A stretch of 64,000 bases of DNA, from assembly GCA_903871735.1 (NCBI GenBank), contig CAIQHU010000179.1, positions 62,001-126,000 on the forward strand, in the 5' to 3' direction. The notes beneath the pieces are model-generated. The model was not told the DNA's origin. It searched no databases and was given only the letters and a program-made list of their open reading frames with translations. This stretch comes from an uncultured beta proteobacterium. Lineage in GTDB: Bacteria; Pseudomonadota; Gammaproteobacteria; Burkholderiales; Burkholderiaceae. The position numbers and the translations under genes were made by a program. Of this stretch, positions 8,816 to 17,618 are shown piece by piece (position 1 is the first letter of the stretch; every line of letters starts with the position of its first letter).

Positions 8816-9085
8816 TTACTCGCCTTCGCCAAAACGATCATTAATCAAGTCAATTAATGCTTGCATTGCCTCTTCCGCTTTTTCGCCATGCGTTTCTAAA
8901 ATGACTTCCGAACCAATACCCGCGGCCAACATCATTACACCCATAATACTTTTTGCATTGATTTGGCGCCCCTTTCGTTCAAGGGTAATTTCACAAGGAA
9001 ATTGTCCAGCAAGTTGCGTCAGTTTGGCAGAGGCGCGCGCGTGGAGCCCAAGTTTATTAATAATAGTGATTGATTGTGTTGGCAT
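8816..9085 (-). CDS. ptsH: Phosphocarrier protein HPr
   Basis: An 89-residue HPr. The active-site histidine is residue 15 (KLGLHARASAKL), and the regulatory serine is residue 46 (AKSIMGVMML), the HPr kinase target in many betaproteobacteria. It relays phosphate from enzyme I to the adjacent EIIA-Man-like protein. The start is ATG 9085. An upstream in-frame extension would overlap the EIIA gene and add 24 residues not found in HPr. The ptsI start lies 50 bases downstream. Confidence 0.96.
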   Translation of the reverse strand: MPTQSITIINKLGLHARASAKLTQLAGQFPCEITLERKGRQINAKSIMGVMMLAAGIGSEVILETHGEKAEEAMQALIDLINDRFGEGE

Positions 9086-9104
9086 GAAATGAATTAGGTA
9101 ATGA

Positions 9105-9521
9105 TTAAGGAATCGCTTTGGATAAATCTCGAATACGAATAACTCCTTGTTGGCCACCTTGTAACGCTTTTTCTACGATCTCATCCAGTGGTTCATGACG
9201 ATGACTAATTGCGCGCAGCAACATGGGTAAGTTTAAGCCTGTAATAATTTGCAACACTTTACCCGTGGAGCCAGAAGAAGATAATTTACTAGCTACATTT
9301 GATGGTGTAGCGCCCATAATATCTGTCATAATTAAAACCTCACTAGAAGATTGCATTTGTTCAATTCTTTCTAGGAGTCTTTGAGTAATCAATTTGGCAT
9401 CTTCATGCGCAGAAACATCAATTGCAAAAACTTGATCTGGTACCGAACTATACACATGCTCCACGAACTCTAAAATCGCACTTGCAATTGGCGTGTGAGC
9501 AACTATCAAAATCCCAGCCAT
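9105..9521 (-). CDS. PTS EIIA component, mannose/sorbose fold
   Basis: A 138-residue stand-alone EIIA of the mannose family. The phosphorylated histidine is in ILIVAHTPIASAI (residue 9), and the fold continues with VLIMTDIMGATPSNVA and VLQIITGLNLPMLLRAI. It has no attached EIIB domain. With enzyme I and HPr in the same operon but no membrane permease, it probably serves as a phosphorylation-state sensor, as in other beta- and alphaproteobacterial PTS lacking transporters. The stop-to-start distance from gshB is one base, so expression should be tied to glutathione synthesis genes. Confidence 0.93.
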   Translation of the reverse strand: MAGILIVAHTPIASAILEFVEHVYSSVPDQVFAIDVSAHEDAKLITQRLLERIEQMQSSSEVLIMTDIMGATPSNVASKLSSSGSTGKVLQIITGLNLPMLLRAISHRHEPLDEIVEKALQGGQQGVIRIRDLSKAIP

Positions 9522-9522
9522 C

Positions 9523-10470
9523 TTACCCTCTCATTATTTGCATTTCAAGTTCTTCTAACCAAAATTTAGCCACATCAAAACCCGTCTGTTGCGTGATCTC
9601 AACAAAACAAGTTGGGCTCGTTACATTAATCTCAGTCAAGTGACTACCGATAATATCCACGCCAACTAAGAACAAGCCTCTCCTAACCAGTTCCGGCCCT
9701 AGTTCATTGGCAATTGCTATTTCTGTAGGGCCAAGAGGTCTAGCCTGCCCGATACCACCAGCTGCTAAATTACCGCGTATATCACCTTTTTGAGGAATCC
9801 TTGCTAAAACAAATGGTACTGGTTTGCCATTGATCAGTAATAAGCGCTTATCGCCATCTTTAATTTCTGATAAATATCGCTGGGCCATTAAGGATCGTTC
9901 ACCATTTTGGCCTAGAGTCTCCACAATACTAGCCAAATTAGTGCCATCAGGGCCAACCCGAAAAATCCCCATCCCCCCCATACCATCCAGTGGCTTAATC
10001 ACAATATCTTGATATAGCTGATGAAAATCTTTGATCTGCGCTAGTGAACGGGTAATCAAGGTTGGCGTAATCCATTTAGAAAACTCTAAAATAGCAACTT
10101 TTTCTGAGTGCTCACGCAGTGCGGTTGGAGAATTAAAAACCTTGGCGCCCACTCGTTCTGCCTGCGACAAAAGCCAAGTATTGGTTAAATACTCAACCGA
10201 AAAGGGTGGGTCTTGGCGCATTAAGACTGCGTCAAAATTCACCAGGTCTTCGACCGATTCACTAACAATTTTGTACCATGGGCTTTGCGTTAAATTGATT
10301 TCTAAACGCTGCGCAAGGATTTGGACTTTAGCTCCGGTACTGTGGAGGGTTTGCGCTTTGCCAAAATAAATAGCATGACTTACTTTTTGTCCCGCAAGCA
10401 TCATGGCTAGGGTTGTGTCTTTTTTAATCTTCAAATCTTCTAGCGGATCAGCGATGAACAGAAGTTTCAT
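9523..10470 (-). CDS. gshB: Glutathione synthetase
   Basis: A 315-residue ATP-grasp ligase joining glycine to gamma-glutamylcysteine. The N-terminal domain begins KLLFIADPLEDLKIKKDTT. ATP-grasp signatures follow: VIKPLDGMGGMGIFRV, SLMAQRYLSEIKDGDKRLLLI, ARIPQKGDIRGNLAAGGIG and FVGVDIIG-like LFLVGVDIIGSHLTEINVTSP. I chose ATG 10470 because family members start at this Met; a GTG at 10479 would overlap the gshA stop (GTGA). It lies 5 bases after gshA and 1 base before the EIIA gene. Confidence 0.95.
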   Translation of the reverse strand: MKLLFIADPLEDLKIKKDTTLAMMLAGQKVSHAIYFGKAQTLHSTGAKVQILAQRLEINLTQSPWYKIVSESVEDLVNFDAVLMRQDPPFSVEYLTNTWLLSQAERVGAKVFNSPTALREHSEKVAILEFSKWITPTLITRSLAQIKDFHQLYQDIVIKPLDGMGGMGIFRVGPDGTNLASIVETLGQNGERSLMAQRYLSEIKDGDKRLLLINGKPVPFVLARIPQKGDIRGNLAAGGIGQARPLGPTEIAIANELGPELVRRGLFLVGVDIIGSHLTEINVTSPTCFVEITQQTGFDVAKFWLEELEMQIMRG

Positions 10471-10475
10471 CTTAC

Positions 10476-11768
10476 TCACTCGATATGCGGATCAGTACGT
10501 TCTAACTCTATTGATGCCGCTAATAAGGCTAAGCGAGCAACTACCCCATAAATATAAAACCGGTTGGGTATCGTACTGCCAGGCTTGGCGGTAATGTCGG
10601 GGATGGCATTTTGCTCAAATGCCAAAGGCACAAAATGCATACCGGGGGCATTTAAACTCTCATTAGGCCCACGACCGGTATGCACGCGGTAAAATCCGCC
10701 GACCACATAGCGATCAATCATATACACCACTGGTTCAGCAACTGCCTCATTGATCTTTTCTAAGGTGTGAACCCCTTCTTGAATAATCACATGAGCAACC
10801 TCTAAACCTTCTTTGATGACACTCATCTTGTTACGTTCACGACGATTCAAGTCTTTTAATTCGCTCGCATCATGAATCGTCATAATCCCCATACCATATG
10901 TTCCAGCATCTGGCTTTACAACTAAGTAGGGCTTTTCTTTAATACCCATTTGCTTATATTTTTTAGCCACTTTTTTAAGAAGTCCAGCGGCAGTTTCTTG
11001 TAACTCCTCTTCTCCAACGCGCGCATTAAAGTCCACATCTTTTACAGTAGCAAAGTAGGGATTTAATATCCAAGGATCAATATCTAAAATTTTAGAAAAC
11101 TTTTTGATCACATCATCGTAACAAGCAAAATGATTCGATTTACGTCGTGTTGACCAACCAGCATGTAAGGGAGGTAATACGTATTGCTCATGCAAATTCT
11201 TTAAGATTGGTGGAACCCCGGCCGATAAGTCATTATTGAGTAATATGGCGCAGGGATCAAAATCTTTTAATCCTAAACGACGGCCCTTTAACCCAATTCG
11301 ACTGAGTGGCTCTAATACCAAACGCTGCCCATCTGGCAACTCGATGGTGGTGGGTTTAGTGATTTCGTCTGACAAACTTCCCAAGCGAACATTAAGCCCA
11401 GTCTGCCTCAAAATAACCGCTAAGCGAGCGACATTTTGTAAATAAAAAGTATTCCTAGTATGACGTTCTGGTATCAAGAGTAAATTACGTGCTTCGGGGC
11501 AAATTTTTTCTATAGAAGCCATCGCTGCTTGCACTGCAAGTGGCAGCATTTCATTGGAAAGATTATTAAATCCACCCGGAAATAAGTTGGTATCAACCGG
11601 CGCTAATTTAAAACCCGAGTTCCTCAAGTCTACCGAGCAATAAAAAGGGGGAGTGTGATCTTGCCATTCCAACCGAAACCAACGCTCAATAGTTGGTGTG
11701 GCATCAAGAATTTTCTTCTCAAGATCTAGCAAAGGACCTGTTAAGGCTGTAATTAAATGTGGGACCAT
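10476..11768 (-). CDS. gshA: Glutamate-cysteine ligase, betaproteobacterial/Acidithiobacillus type
   Basis: A 430-residue gamma-glutamylcysteine synthetase catalysing the first step of glutathione synthesis. It belongs to the family found in Burkholderiales and Acidithiobacillus, unrelated at sequence level to E. coli GshA. Recognisable segments are MVPHLITALTGPLLDLEKK at the start, APVDTNLFPGGFNNLS, VKPDAGTYGMGIMTI, VIIQEGVHTLEKI and MIDRYVVGGFYRVH. First gene of the gshA-gshB-EIIA-ptsH-ptsI run. The start follows a -10-like TACAAT by 6 bases, so the transcript may be leaderless; the AGAGG next to the ATG is too close to act as a ribosome-binding site. Confidence 0.94.
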   Translation of the reverse strand: MVPHLITALTGPLLDLEKKILDATPTIERWFRLEWQDHTPPFYCSVDLRNSGFKLAPVDTNLFPGGFNNLSNEMLPLAVQAAMASIEKICPEARNLLLIPERHTRNTFYLQNVARLAVILRQTGLNVRLGSLSDEITKPTTIELPDGQRLVLEPLSRIGLKGRRLGLKDFDPCAILLNNDLSAGVPPILKNLHEQYVLPPLHAGWSTRRKSNHFACYDDVIKKFSKILDIDPWILNPYFATVKDVDFNARVGEEELQETAAGLLKKVAKKYKQMGIKEKPYLVVKPDAGTYGMGIMTIHDASELKDLNRRERNKMSVIKEGLEVAHVIIQEGVHTLEKINEAVAEPVVYMIDRYVVGGFYRVHTGRGPNESLNAPGMHFVPLAFEQNAIPDITAKPGSTIPNRFYIYGVVARLALLAASIELERTDPHIE

Positions 11769-11774
11769 ACCTCT

Positions 11775-11805
11775 ATTGTATTTAACTTTTAGGGAAGTAG
11801 ATCAA
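11775..11805 (-). promoter_or_regulatory. Candidate sigma70 promoter for gshA operon
   Basis: On the minus strand a -35-like TTGATC (11805-11800) and a -10-like TACAAT (11780-11775) are separated by 19 bases, longer than the preferred 17. The predicted start of transcription falls on or next to the A of the gshA ATG at 11768, which would give a leaderless message. This comes from inspection only. Confidence 0.4.
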
Positions 11806-11842
11806 AATAAGTGTTTTTATCAATTTATGTTGCCCTAAAATG

Positions 11843-11870
11843 AAAAATGGGCATCAATTAATGATGCCCA
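11843..11870 (-). terminator. Rho-independent terminator after amtB
   Basis: A perfect 9-bp stem, TGGGCATCA (11848-11856) with TGATGCCCA (11862-11870), encloses a 5-base loop. Read on the minus strand it is followed at once by TTTTT and, two bases later, TTTT. It sits 22 bases past the amtB stop and before the gshA promoter, so it isolates the two minus-strand operons. Confidence 0.85.
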
Positions 11871-11891
11871 TCCATTGACTACCGGCTTTAA

Positions 11892-13367
11892 TTACATCTC
11901 GTAGGCAGTTTCACCATGAGAGGTAATGTCTAAACCCTCACGCTCTTCTTCTTCCGTAACTCGCAGTCCAACTAAAATATCTACAACTTTGTAGCAAATA
12001 AATGCGACTACTCCAGACCAAACAATAGTTGTTGCTACGGCTTGTAACTGAATTAGGACTTGCGCAGCAATGTCATAATCTGGGGCCACTGCATTAGCAA
12101 CGTAATCGTAAATCCCTGTACCTCCCAACGATGGGGAACAAAATACCCCTGTCAATATGGCACCCGTTACGCCACCAACGCCATGAACTCCGAAAACGTC
12201 CAAACTATCATCAACCTTTAACATTTTCTTCAAGCCTGTAACACCCCAAAAACAGAGTATTCCGGCAATTAACCCAATCATTAAGGCGCCCATGATCCCG
12301 ACAAATCCTGCTGCTGGGGTGACTGCTACTAAACCGGCAACTGCTCCTGATGCTGCGCCTAACATGGATGGCTTACCCTTAAGTGCCCACTCGGTCAAAA
12401 TCCAAGACAAGACAGCAGCAGCAGTGGCCATTAAGGTATTTGCAAAGGCCAATGCAGCGCCCCCACTTGCTTCTAGAGCCGATCCCGCATTAAAGCCAAA
12501 CCAACCTACCCACAATAGTGATGCACCAACCATAGTTAAAGTCAAACTATGTGGCTTAAATGGCTCACGACCATAACCAACACGTTTGCCAACAACATAT
12601 GCGCCTACCAAGCCAGCAACAGCGGCGTTGATATGAACCACCGTTCCGCCTGCAAAATCGAGAGCTCCCATTTGAAATAACCAACCAGCTGTTGCCAAGG
12701 CTTTTTCGCCGGCAGCAGCATCGGTAAATGCATCAGGGCCAGGCCAAAACCAAACCATGTGCGCAACTGGTAAATAACTAAATGTAAACCACAAGACCGC
12801 AAACAGGAGAACTGCTGAAAATTTAATCCGCTCGACAAAAGCTCCAACAATTAAACAGACTGTAATTGCTGCAAATGCTGCTTGGAATACCATATATGCC
12901 AACTCAGGAACATAGACACCTTTACTAAAAGTGGCTGCAACTGACTCCGGCGTGATTCCAGCTAAAAATAGCCGATCAAATCCTCCAAAAAATGCATTGC
13001 CTTCCGTAAACGCGATACTGTAGCCGTAAATAGCCCAAAGAACCATAATTAAAGAAAATACCACTAAGCATTGCATCAAAACTGATAGCATATTTTTCTT
13101 ACGAACTAGACCTCCATAGAAAAGTCCAAGAGCTGGTACTGTCATCATGATGACTAATGCTGTACAAACTAGCAACCAGGCAGTATCACCTTTATTTGGA
13201 ACTGGAACTGCAGGGGCTTCTGCAGCAGCTGGCGCAGCAGAAGCAGCCGCAACTGGTGTAGCCTTGTCATCAGCAGCATATACGAGAGAGTTTGGTGCAA
13301 GTGTAGCCACACCCAAACTAAAAAGTAATGCACTTGCGACGATGAGTTTATTGATCCAATGTTTCAT
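11892..13367 (-). CDS. amtB: Ammonium transporter Amt
   Basis: A 491-residue Amt/Rh channel moving ammonium into the cell. It has a cleavable N-terminal signal and an Ala/Pro-rich linker (residues about 31-60), then about eleven membrane helices. Family motifs include GDTAWLLVCTALVIMMTVPALG at the first helix (in part), VPELAYMVFQAAFAAITV, FAGGTVVHINAAVAGLVGA (the conserved pore histidine) and DSLDVFGVHGVGGVTGAIL (the second pore histidine region). The start has AAAGGAG upstream. It follows the PII gene by 16 bases; GlnK plugging AmtB is the standard regulatory pairing. Confidence 0.96.
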   Translation of the reverse strand: MKHWINKLIVASALLFSLGVATLAPNSLVYAADDKATPVAAASAAPAAAEAPAVPVPNKGDTAWLLVCTALVIMMTVPALGLFYGGLVRKKNMLSVLMQCLVVFSLIMVLWAIYGYSIAFTEGNAFFGGFDRLFLAGITPESVAATFSKGVYVPELAYMVFQAAFAAITVCLIVGAFVERIKFSAVLLFAVLWFTFSYLPVAHMVWFWPGPDAFTDAAAGEKALATAGWLFQMGALDFAGGTVVHINAAVAGLVGAYVVGKRVGYGREPFKPHSLTLTMVGASLLWVGWFGFNAGSALEASGGAALAFANTLMATAAAVLSWILTEWALKGKPSMLGAASGAVAGLVAVTPAAGFVGIMGALMIGLIAGILCFWGVTGLKKMLKVDDSLDVFGVHGVGGVTGAILTGVFCSPSLGGTGIYDYVANAVAPDYDIAAQVLIQLQAVATTIVWSGVVAFICYKVVDILVGLRVTEEEEREGLDITSHGETAYEM

Positions 13368-13383
13368 AATCTAATGCTCCTTT

Positions 13384-13746
<363 letters not shown>

Positions 13747-14577
13747 TTAAAAGGTTTTAGTCAGAGAAATAAAGCCTGTGCCTTGGCCCGAATTTTTAGT
13801 GCCAACGTAGTAAGCTGCTTGTTTAGCATTCGTCCCAATATAGGCAACTGCCACATTTAATCCCTTACCTAAATCTTTCGTTAAACCGATTTTCCAGTCT
13901 GTGTAAGAATAATCAACCCCATCAGTTTTAGTTGAGATCATTTGCCTTCCTACATGCCCGTTTAGAGTAATACCCTCAAAACCAGTATCGTAGTTCAATG
14001 CTAAATCGATATAACTGGCTCCTTTACTGTCATAGATTCCAAAAAGATCAGTCAACGCATAAGAATATTTCAACATAGCAAATTGGTATGTCGCCGCAAA
14101 ATAAGCCTCCGTAGTATTGGGATTCACACCACAAGCATTTCTTGATCCAGCGGTTTTACAAGTTGCCACCGTAGTGCTACCTGGCATATTCTTTGTAGAG
14201 TAATAATATTGGAGCAATCCACCGTCTAGGGCTACACCTGCGACCTCAGTTTTATAACCGCCATAAAAATCCATTTCAATCGGTGCTGAAACCGCTGGAT
14301 TTGATCCGTAACCATCACTTAACCAGCTAATACTTGAATTCCAGTTACCAATATAAAAACCGCTTTCATGGGCGTAGTCAAATCCACCTTGTAAGGCTGG
14401 TCGGAAATTGCCCTGGGTAATACCCCTGTAGCGATAATCACTTGCTAAAGTCACATTCGCCGTAACTGGACCTGGGTCAGGTTTTACTTCTGCAGCCGGC
14501 GCAGTTTGTGCCAAAGAATTACCCATCATCAATGCTGAAGCAGCCGCAATAGCTGTAATGGCGATATATTTTTTCAT
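13747..14577 (-). CDS. TorF family putative outer-membrane porin
   Basis: A 276-residue secreted beta-barrel protein. The first about 23 residues form a signal peptide (ITAIAAASALMMGNSLAQ). The mature part matches the TorF/TIGR02001 type: VTANVTLASDYRYRGITQG near the start, FYGGYKTE, then alternating amphipathic strands, and a C-terminal phenylalanine (FISLTKTF) typical of outer-membrane barrels. A cysteine pair (CKTAGSRNACG) sits in a loop. It leads a torF-glnK-amtB cluster, so the barrel may admit ammonium or another nitrogen compound. That role is inferred only from position. Confidence 0.85.
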   Translation of the reverse strand: MKKYIAITAIAAASALMMGNSLAQTAPAAEVKPDPGPVTANVTLASDYRYRGITQGNFRPALQGGFDYAHESGFYIGNWNSSISWLSDGYGSNPAVSAPIEMDFYGGYKTEVAGVALDGGLLQYYYSTKNMPGSTTVATCKTAGSRNACGVNPNTTEAYFAATYQFAMLKYSYALTDLFGIYDSKGASYIDLALNYDTGFEGITLNGHVGRQMISTKTDGVDYSYTDWKIGLTKDLGKGLNVAVAYIGTNAKQAAYYVGTKNSGQGTGFISLTKTF

Positions 14578-14788
14578 TTGAAGCTCCTTTTAAAAATTTA
14601 AATACGCGTTGAAATCCAGATGTTTTAATACATGAGTCTATTCTCAGGCATTGAAAAACCAGCTATTTCGGTCTGAACACCATTTTGTGGCATTTCTATA
14701 AAACATGCACCACTTTGGTGAATTGCAGGATTGTTCAAAATTACGGATAATTGATAAACATTTTCGATTCTTCCATCTAAAGGCTTTT

Positions 14789-15049
14789 ATGAATAACTCT
14801 GACTTCTTCCAAAAATTCCAAACAATGGCCGAAGATGTGCAAAAAAAAGTACTTGAAACAGTTCGCCAGTCTCCAGCAAAAGATATCGAACAAAATATTC
14901 GTGGCCTGATGCATCAAGGCTTTCAGAAATTAGATTTAGTCACTCGCCAAGAATTTGATATTCAAATGCAAGTACTAGGTAAGACCCGTTCCAAACTAGA
15001 AGAGCTCGAACGTAAAGTTACCGAATTAGAAACGAGAGTTCTCAAATAA
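14789..15049 (+). CDS. ubiK: Ubiquinone biosynthesis accessory factor UbiK
   Basis: An 86-residue BMFP/YqiC-type protein. It starts NNSDFFQKFQTMAEDVQKKV and ends in a coiled coil (LGKTRSKLEELERKVTELETR). In E. coli UbiK binds UbiJ and lipids and assists late aerobic ubiquinone synthesis. I use ATG 14789, which has AAAGG just upstream and matches the family N-terminus, instead of an ATG 84 bases earlier. Its stop is two bases from the stop of the convergent lipoprotein gene. Confidence 0.88.
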   Translation: MNNSDFFQKFQTMAEDVQKKVLETVRQSPAKDIEQNIRGLMHQGFQKLDLVTRQEFDIQMQVLGKTRSKLEELERKVTELETRVLK

Positions 15050-15051
15050 CT

Positions 15052-15654
15052 CTAGTAAGGATGAAAGCCATTCATAAAGGTTAAAAATTCTTCTGTAATG
15101 ACTTTTCTTTGCTGAGCAGATAAGGCACTTGGTACCGTCTGAATAGCGCTTAATTGAAAAATTCTTGGCTTACCAGATTCATCTATGCGGTAAACCCACC
15201 TCACCCAATAGATTCTTTGTTTTTGGTCTGGGCCAAGGCCTTCTAATTGAAAGCCAGTTACAGGCACCTTCTCATCCTTTTGCAAAGCGATTCGGGTTTG
15301 TGTTTTTTCAAGTTCGGGTGCAGATGCGGTTCGAATAACCTGAGCAGCACTATTTTGTAACCATTCTAGAAATTGATGGCTATCCTTAAATGATGGGTCT
15401 AAAACAATCGTCCCCACGGCAAACAATGCATCTCCCGCTTGGCTTGCCTGCATGATCATCGGAAAAGATTGACCCTCATAGACGATCGTTTTTTGTTCGC
15501 TACTAGTTTTTGCTGGAAATAGGGCTAAATAACCATGCTCCTCGGACTGGATTTCCCGCCAATTAAATGATGCAGTGCAAGCACTTAAGATAAATAAGCT
15601 AAAAACAAAAACTGCTGGCTGGCTATCTTGAAAAAATTTAAAAAAACGCGACAT
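15052..15654 (-). CDS. Putative lipoprotein of unknown function
   Basis: A 200-residue protein with a signal peptide ending in a lipobox (FILSACTASF, lipidated cysteine about residue 26), so it is probably tethered to a membrane. The remaining sequence looks like a small globular domain beginning WREIQSEEHGYLALFPAK, with the pattern found in uncharacterised proteobacterial proteins that resemble the YfdX/PsbP-like class. I do not recognise a catalytic motif or assign a function. It is minus strand, upstream of nothing obvious and 33 bases downstream of lipA, with which it could be co-transcribed. Confidence 0.8.
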   Translation of the reverse strand: MSRFFKFFQDSQPAVFVFSLFILSACTASFNWREIQSEEHGYLALFPAKTSSEQKTIVYEGQSFPMIMQASQAGDALFAVGTIVLDPSFKDSHQFLEWLQNSAAQVIRTASAPELEKTQTRIALQKDEKVPVTGFQLEGLGPDQKQRIYWVRWVYRIDESGKPRIFQLSAIQTVPSALSAQQRKVITEEFLTFMNGFHPY

Positions 15655-15687
15655 ATACGATGACTAACCAAGCTAGTCGTTGATTAT

Positions 15688-16692
15688 TCAAAGTACCCCA
15701 GCTAAGTGAGCCTGCTGATCAGCATGATAACTAGAGCGCACCATAGCGCCAATCGCGGCATGCGTAAAACCCATTTCTTTCGCAGCATCCTCAAACCGCT
15801 TAAATTGATCAGGATGAACATAACGCCGAACCGGTAAGTGATGTGCAGATGGGGATAAATATTGACCAATAGTTAGCATATCAATTTCGTGCGCCCGCAT
15901 ATCTCGCATCACTTGTAAGATTTCGTCATCCGTTTCTCCAAGCCCCACCATAAGCCCACTCTTGGTAGGTATTCCTGGATACAATTTTTTAAAATCTAGT
16001 AATAATTTTAAAGAATGTGCATAATCTGCGCCAGGTCTTGCCTCTTTATAAAGCCGAGGAACAGTTTCAAGATTATGGTTCATCACATCAGGTAAACCGG
16101 CACCATCATTTCTGCCAAATACTTGTAGAGCGGTTTCTAATCGACCCCGAAAATCGGGCACTAAAACTTCTACCTTTGTTCCAGCCGATAACTCTTTCGT
16201 AAGAGAAATACAGTCTACAAAGTGCCCAGCCCCTCCATCTCTTAAATCATCTCGATCAACACTCGTAATAACCACATAGGTCAGTCGCAACTTAGCAATC
16301 GTTTTAGCTAAATTAGCTGGCTCATTGGCATCTAAGGGGTCTGGCCTTCCATGACCTACGTCACAAAAAGGACATCGACGGGTACACTTTTCACCCATAA
16401 TCATAAAAGTCGCCGTACCTTTGCCAAAGCACTCACCAATATTAGGGCAACTAGCCTCCTCACAAACGGTAACTAATTGATTTTCTCGTAATATGGCTTT
16501 AATTTCAGAAAACCTAGAATTACTCGAGCTGGCCTTGACCCTAATCCAATCTGGCTTTTTTAAGACTTCTAGAATAGGAATAATCTTAATCGGAATACGT
16601 GACGTTTTATCTGCCGACTTTTGTTTTTTAGTGGGGTCGTAAGCAGCAGTCGGTGCTATTCCTAAAACGGAGTCTTTATCTAACATCGTCAT
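15688..16692 (-). CDS. lipA: Lipoyl synthase
   Basis: A 334-residue radical-SAM enzyme inserting two sulfurs into octanoyl chains on lipoyl domains. Both iron-sulfur clusters are visible: the auxiliary cluster cysteines in [12 protein letters not shown] and the radical SAM CxxxCxxC in CTRRCPFC. Later motifs are [45 protein letters not shown] and the C-terminal RSSYHAD serine motif. The N-terminal extension of about 45 residues is usual in betaproteobacteria. It lies 8 bases after lipB in the ybeD-lipB-lipA order. Confidence 0.97.
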   Translation of the reverse strand: MTMLDKDSVLGIAPTAAYDPTKKQKSADKTSRIPIKIIPILEVLKKPDWIRVKASSSNSRFSEIKAILRENQLVTVCEEASCPNIGECFGKGTATFMIMGEKCTRRCPFCDVGHGRPDPLDANEPANLAKTIAKLRLTYVVITSVDRDDLRDGGAGHFVDCISLTKELSAGTKVEVLVPDFRGRLETALQVFGRNDGAGLPDVMNHNLETVPRLYKEARPGADYAHSLKLLLDFKKLYPGIPTKSGLMVGLGETDDEILQVMRDMRAHEIDMLTIGQYLSPSAHHLPVRRYVHPDQFKRFEDAAKEMGFTHAAIGAMVRSSYHADQQAHLAGVL

Positions 16693-16700
16693 ATTTTAAG

Positions 16701-17348
16701 TCATTCTTCAGTAGTTGATAATTGCCCTAATAACTGTTGGATCAAAACGTTTGCCACTTCAGAGTCCCTTTGAGTGACCCCCAAAGAGGCTAAATCAATC
16801 GTTTGAAGGCCAGGATATCCACAAGGGTTAATAGCCTGAAATGGACTTAAGTCCATTTTGACATTTAATGCTAAGCCATGATAGCTGTAGTGGTTTTTAA
16901 TTTTTAGGCCCAAGGCAGCAATCTTTGCCCCCGCTAACTGCGCATATTCCTTTGTCAAATAAATTCCTGGTGACCCAGGGTGGCGCTCCGCTTGCACACC
17001 CAACTCTGCCAGTGTTGCAATGACCGACTGCTCAATTCGTCGGACTAATTCTTTGACATAAAATCCTTGGCGCTTTAAATCCAATAGTACATAAACAATC
17101 ACCTGCCCTGGGCCATGATAGGTGATTTGTCCTCCGCGATCAGTTTGGATAAGCGGTATAGTCGTTTCTTGGAGTAGGTGTTTTGGGTCACCTGCCAACC
17201 CCAAAGTAAAAACTGCTGGGTGTTCTACTACCCATAACTGGTCCTTAGTGGAGGCATTTCGATTTTGAGTAAAGTGCTTCATCGCCTCAAAGGTATCTTG
17301 ATAATCTTGTAGACCTAATTGCAAGACTTCAAAATTGCTATGAATCAT
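16701..17348 (-). CDS. lipB: Octanoyl-[acyl carrier protein]:protein octanoyltransferase
   Basis: A 215-residue LipB. It moves octanoate from ACP to lipoyl domains for LipA to thiolate. The signature TDRGGQITYHGPGQVIVYVLLDL is present (in part RGGQITYHGPGQ), as are the lysine region GAKIAALGLKIKNHYSYHGLALNV and the catalytic cysteine in INPCGYPGL. I choose ATG 17348; a GTG one codon earlier is also possible. The start lies 3 bases from the end of the ybeD gene, so the two should be translated together. Confidence 0.95.
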   Translation of the reverse strand: MIHSNFEVLQLGLQDYQDTFEAMKHFTQNRNASTKDQLWVVEHPAVFTLGLAGDPKHLLQETTIPLIQTDRGGQITYHGPGQVIVYVLLDLKRQGFYVKELVRRIEQSVIATLAELGVQAERHPGSPGIYLTKEYAQLAGAKIAALGLKIKNHYSYHGLALNVKMDLSPFQAINPCGYPGLQTIDLASLGVTQRDSEVANVLIQQLLGQLSTTEE

Positions 17349-17351
17349 CAC

Positions 17352-17618
17352 TTACAGGACAACGCGAACTAACGGATGTGTGGATAAAGTCCGATAAATT
17401 TCGTCTAGTTGCGCACGACTGGTGGCTTGGATGGTTACTGTTAACCCCAAATAATTATTTGCTTTGGAGTTTCTTTCTTCAATTTGATTGAGATTAAAAC
17501 TCGGATCTAACTGCTGACAAATATGAATAACCGCCGATTTAAAATCAGGTTGGTTAACGCCCATTACTTTAATCGGAAATGCGCAGGGGTAATTAATTAA
17601 TGAGTCATTAAGAGTCAT
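17352..17618 (-). CDS. ybeD: DUF493/YbeD family protein
   Basis: An 88-residue ACT-like small protein of the DUF493 family. It begins TLNDSLINYPCAFPIKVMG and ends with LDEIYRTLSTHPLVRVVL, both typical of YbeD. The family is nearly always next to lipB, and its molecular role is unproven. The start is ATG 17618. A longer frame reading from 17693 is only the overlap with the preceding hydrolase, whose stop lies inside this gene (11-base overlap). GGGGCAGG precedes the ATG. Confidence 0.88.
   Translation of the reverse strand: MTLNDSLINYPCAFPIKVMGVNQPDFKSAVIHICQQLDPSFNLNQIEERNSKANNYLGLTVTIQATSRAQLDEIYRTLSTHPLVRVVL

Noticed and set aside
12292..12576. Plus-strand frame antisense to amtB
   Set aside because: Its Ala/Pro-rich composition is the complement of the channel's codons; no independent support.
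14578..14700. Sigma54 promoter upstream of torF-glnK-amtB
   Set aside because: The best minus-strand candidate (CTGG...TGCC near 14650-14665) has 9 rather than 10 bases between GG and GC and lacks the surrounding consensus.
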